Of a stretch of DNA of 64,000 bases, positions 61,343 through 64,000 are shown piece by piece. Location: contig NW_013547015.1 in assembly GCF_000711695.1 (NCBI RefSeq), positions 229,614-293,613 on the forward strand, in the 5' to 3' direction. The notes under the pieces were generated by a model. That model made no database searches. It was not told where the DNA came from and worked only from the letters and a program-made list of their open reading frames with translations. The position numbers and the translations under genes were made by a program. The stretch is from Tilletiaria anomala UBC 951. Its lineage: Eukaryota; Basidiomycota; Exobasidiomycetes; Georgefischeriales; Tilletiariaceae. Position 1 is the stretch's first letter, and every line of letters starts with the position of its first letter.

Positions 61343-64000
61343 ATGTCCACCTTTTCGCGCTTCCTCCTGTCCCCCAACCCCAACACAGCCGGTCGCACGA
61401 CCGGCACCGGCGGTGACGCACTCTTCCGCTCCGGATACGGCTACGACAGCTTTGTCAGCGATCATGATCACGACGTTGATGGTGACGGCGATGGAAGCGC
61501 AGACCTGCGGCATCCTGCTGCCTCCACAGCCACAGCTGACTGCAACCCGCGGACGGCGCTGCGCCAGGGGTCCGCAACTGCTGCTGCCCCTGTATCGTCG
61601 GCGCTGATAAGAGATATTGCCGACGAGGAGGATGCAGATCTGTGGCACGCTTCGACCTCAGCATCTTCGTCTGTTGTCCCTACAGATGACCCGTTCCTCG
61701 CCGAGCCTCAGGACCCGCTGCAGCTGCCTGCGGACTCGAACAAGAATCCGCCGCACACATACGGTCTTGGCAAGCCAGCGACGGAGATGGTGACGCGAGG
61801 CTGGATCGCACATGAAAGCGTCGTCTACGACAGAGCGACGGAGAAAGGAAAAGGCAGAGGCAGCCGAGGCATCGGAGATGCGGCTGCGCCAAAAGACAAC
61901 CGCGACCTGGGCGCGTCGTCTAATTCACCCTTCCTCTCCACATCGGCGTCCTTTGCAGCATCTGCGCCAGTGTCAGTGGTAGCATCGGGAACAGCGTCGT
62001 CGTCGGCCACATCGAAAGGAAAATCGCGGCGCTCGGCCTCGCCGCGCAGACAGGCTGCTCTCGCTGCTGCGCGGTCGATTCACGCCAGTCGCGCCGCGTT
62101 GCGCGAACAAAAGCAGCAACAACAATTACCACTTTCTTCAGAGGATGAGCAAGATGAACTGCTGGACGAAGACGACAAAGATGAAGCAGATGAAAATAAT
62201 GGTCAGCACAGCGTCGGCTCGAGGACGAGCGGCGGAGGACGGAGGTACTCGGTCTCCAGCTTCCTTTTCGGCTCGCGATCCAAGCGACATCGTTCGTCGG
62301 CGTACGACTCTGCGTCACCCTCCTCCGCATCCTCCTCAGACACGGACGAGCCCGGAAGCCGCCCGCGCGCGACGAACCCGCTGCGACGGCACAAGGACAC
62401 GGCGCGCGAAGGCAGTGGAAGTCGCATGCTCGCGTCGTCCAGCGCATTTTTGCAGCAGGACAAGCATGCACGCAAGGAAGCAGAGCGCAGCAAAGGCGGC
62501 CGCGGGAGTGGCCGAATGATCGGCAGCCTCTTCGGCGGCCGTAGATCCATACTGCGCGAAGTGGACGAGGAGGAGCACGAAGCAGGCGCGGCAGGCGAGA
62601 CCGAAGAAGAAGATGGTGCTAGGGATGCGAAACGAGGTGGAAACGGAGATGAAGGCGATCCCGACGGCGACAACGACGATGATATCATCTACCCTGCACC
62701 GCCTGCCAGCCGCGGCTGGACGCCGTGGGCAAATCGCCTGGCGCTTGGCGAGTACAAGGACAAAGCTGGCGCTGTTGCATTCGCCGCGTCCATCGCCGTC
62801 GTGCTGCTGTTCGGAGGCGTGAGCGCGCTCACTGCTGCTGTGAGTGGGCTGAAAAGCGCTTTGTTTCTAGGAAGGAGTGGCTGATGCTTCTGGTATGATC
62901 ATCTTACCGGTGCCGGTTCCGCCGCCTCGCGAATCAGCCGCTCACGACGCCACCGGCCGAGACAGACCCAAACAAGCCAGCCCCGTCGACGCGACCGTCG
63001 TCGTACTTCACCATTACACACAGCATCCCCTTGCTCGCGCTACTCATCCTGCTGTCGACGCTGGCATCAGCCGCGAACCTGCTCTTCCTGCGCTACGCTT
63101 CGTCGCGTCTGCACGCCGCTGCCACGCAGTATCTCCGCGTCGGCCTCGCTGCCGTCCCCGCCACGCTCGCCCTCGGCTGGCTCTGGGCGTTCGCGGGCAG
63201 CTTCTACTATGACGACGAGCGCTGGTCCGGTGGCGCATGGAGCACGACCGGCCTGCGTGCGCTGTCGCTCCTCCCCGTCGTGCTCGCCGCGCTGTTCACG
63301 CGTGCAGTCTGGGCGCGCCGGGACCGCCTCGCGCGCAGCGTCGCCGTTCTCGAGCTCGCCGCGACCGTCGTCGTGCAGCACCCCGCACTCTTGCTGCTCA
63401 GCCTCGCGGGCCTCGCGGCCTTCCTCGCGCTCAGCATCCCCTTCCTCGCCATCTTTGCGCGCCTCTTCCTCGTAGGGCACTACGGTACGCTGAAGCAGCG
63501 CGTCGGCAAACGCCCCCCAGAGCAAGGAGAATGGATCTGGCACACGGACGCCACGGCGAAGCTCCTCGCGTGGGTCACCCTCGGCACGTGGCTCTGGACC
63601 TGGGCCGTCCTGCGCGGCATACAGCGCGTGACGATCGCCGGCGTCGTCAGCCATTGGTACTTTCATCGTCGGGGCGGGGAAGCTTCATCGTTTCTAGCCG
63701 ATGGAACGGCAGCGGCGGCGGCGGCGGCGGCCGCTGCTGCTGCCGATGAGGATGAGGAAAACGTCATTGGGTTCGTTGCAAACAATACACCCGGGGGCTG
63801 GCCGGAAGATGACGATGCGCAGAGCTTCGGTGGTCTAGCTAAGTCTCTCATCGGCGAGCCGACAAGTCTTGAGATCGTCCGCGCCTCGTTCGCTCGGGCC
63901 ACCGGCCCAGCGCTGGGGACAATCTGCGCTTCGGCGCTCGTGCTGGCGCTGACGTGGCTCGCGGCGATCATCGCGGACAACGCAAGGCGGACGTCCAACC
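61343..64000 (+). CDS. PNS1: Pns1/CTL choline-transporter-like membrane protein, cut by the window end
   Basis: CTL (SLC44, Pns1 in yeast) proteins are multi-span membrane proteins linked to choline transport in animals; the yeast role is unclear. Exon 1 is 61343-62839 and the rest runs from 62938 to beyond 64000, joined in phase 0 by a 98-base intron; a second donor at 62819 would also keep frame. The first 470 or so residues are disordered (Asp, Ser, Arg rich) and lead to the first membrane span, VAFAASIAVVLLFGGVSALTAA. Downstream are further spans (LLALLILLSTLASAANLLFL, ALSLLPVVLAALFTRAVW, LLLLSLAGLAAFLALSIPFLAIF) and the family hallmark GVVSHWYFHRR. A poly-Ala run of about ten interrupts the loop after this motif, followed by an acidic stretch. 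The C-terminal spans lie outside the window. Confidence 0.82.
63703..63743 (+). repeat. GCG/GCT repeat encoding poly-Ala
   Basis: A run of GCN codons (mainly GCG then GCT) gives a block of consecutive alanines in the loop of the Pns1-like protein. It is a candidate for length polymorphism. Confidence 0.75.

Overview
This window is nuclear DNA of a filamentous or dimorphic fungus, most likely a basidiomycete and perhaps Ustilaginomycotina. The evidence is mostly interrupted genes with short GT-AG introns (about 50-310 bases), long low-complexity regulators, and fungal-only families (Atf1-type bZIP, Zn2Cys6 factor, Dre2, Pex10, Rho GDI). The taxonomic call is inference from gene style, not from a database. 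No bacterial, viral, transposon, CRISPR, rRNA or convincing tRNA signal was seen. Exon boundaries below come from reading frame, splice-site sequence and family conservation; I could not check them against RNA.

Layout. 1-8.3 kb: GET4 (+), then on the minus strand DRE2, an unrecognised three-exon gene, an SDHAF1/Sdh6 LYR protein and a Tctex-type dynein light chain. 9-20.2 kb: hexokinase (+), a CaM-kinase-like kinase (-), UBA3 (+), an RNF10/Mag2-type RING protein (-) and PEX10 (+). 21.4-24.6 kb: alanine-glyoxylate aminotransferase and Rho GDI, both (+). 26.1-33.9 kb: two large transcription factors in tandem (+), an Atf1/CREB-like bZIP and a Zn2Cys6 factor. 34.3-39 kb: O-acetylhomoserine sulfhydrylase and the PDX1/SNZ vitamin B6 synthase (both -). 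40.9-47.6 kb: Rieske protein (+), SPT16 (-) and ATG8 (+). 47.9-58.8 kb: mitochondrial RNase II (Dss1-like, -) and a 2,121-residue HEAT protein resembling PP4 regulatory subunit 1 (+). 59-64 kb: an unrecognised single-pass membrane protein (-) and a Pns1/CTL choline-transporter-like gene (+) that runs off the window.

Most genes are housekeeping and unrelated in function, so this is not a biosynthetic cluster. Loose themes are Fe-S and respiratory biogenesis (DRE2, SDHAF1, RIP1), ubiquitin-like conjugation (UBA3, the RING proteins, ATG8), PLP metabolism (PDX1 makes PLP; the aminotransferase and sulfhydrylase use it) and stress transcription.

The most notable details are: an ATG8 whose last coding exon is seven bases and whose spliced product ends directly on the conjugation glycine; four introns of length 3n without an in-frame stop, in GET4, DRE2, the aminotransferase and the bZIP gene (the last splits the DNA-binding basic region); a GC-AG intron in the sulfhydrylase; and two small genes I reconstructed by splice phase but cannot assign to a family.
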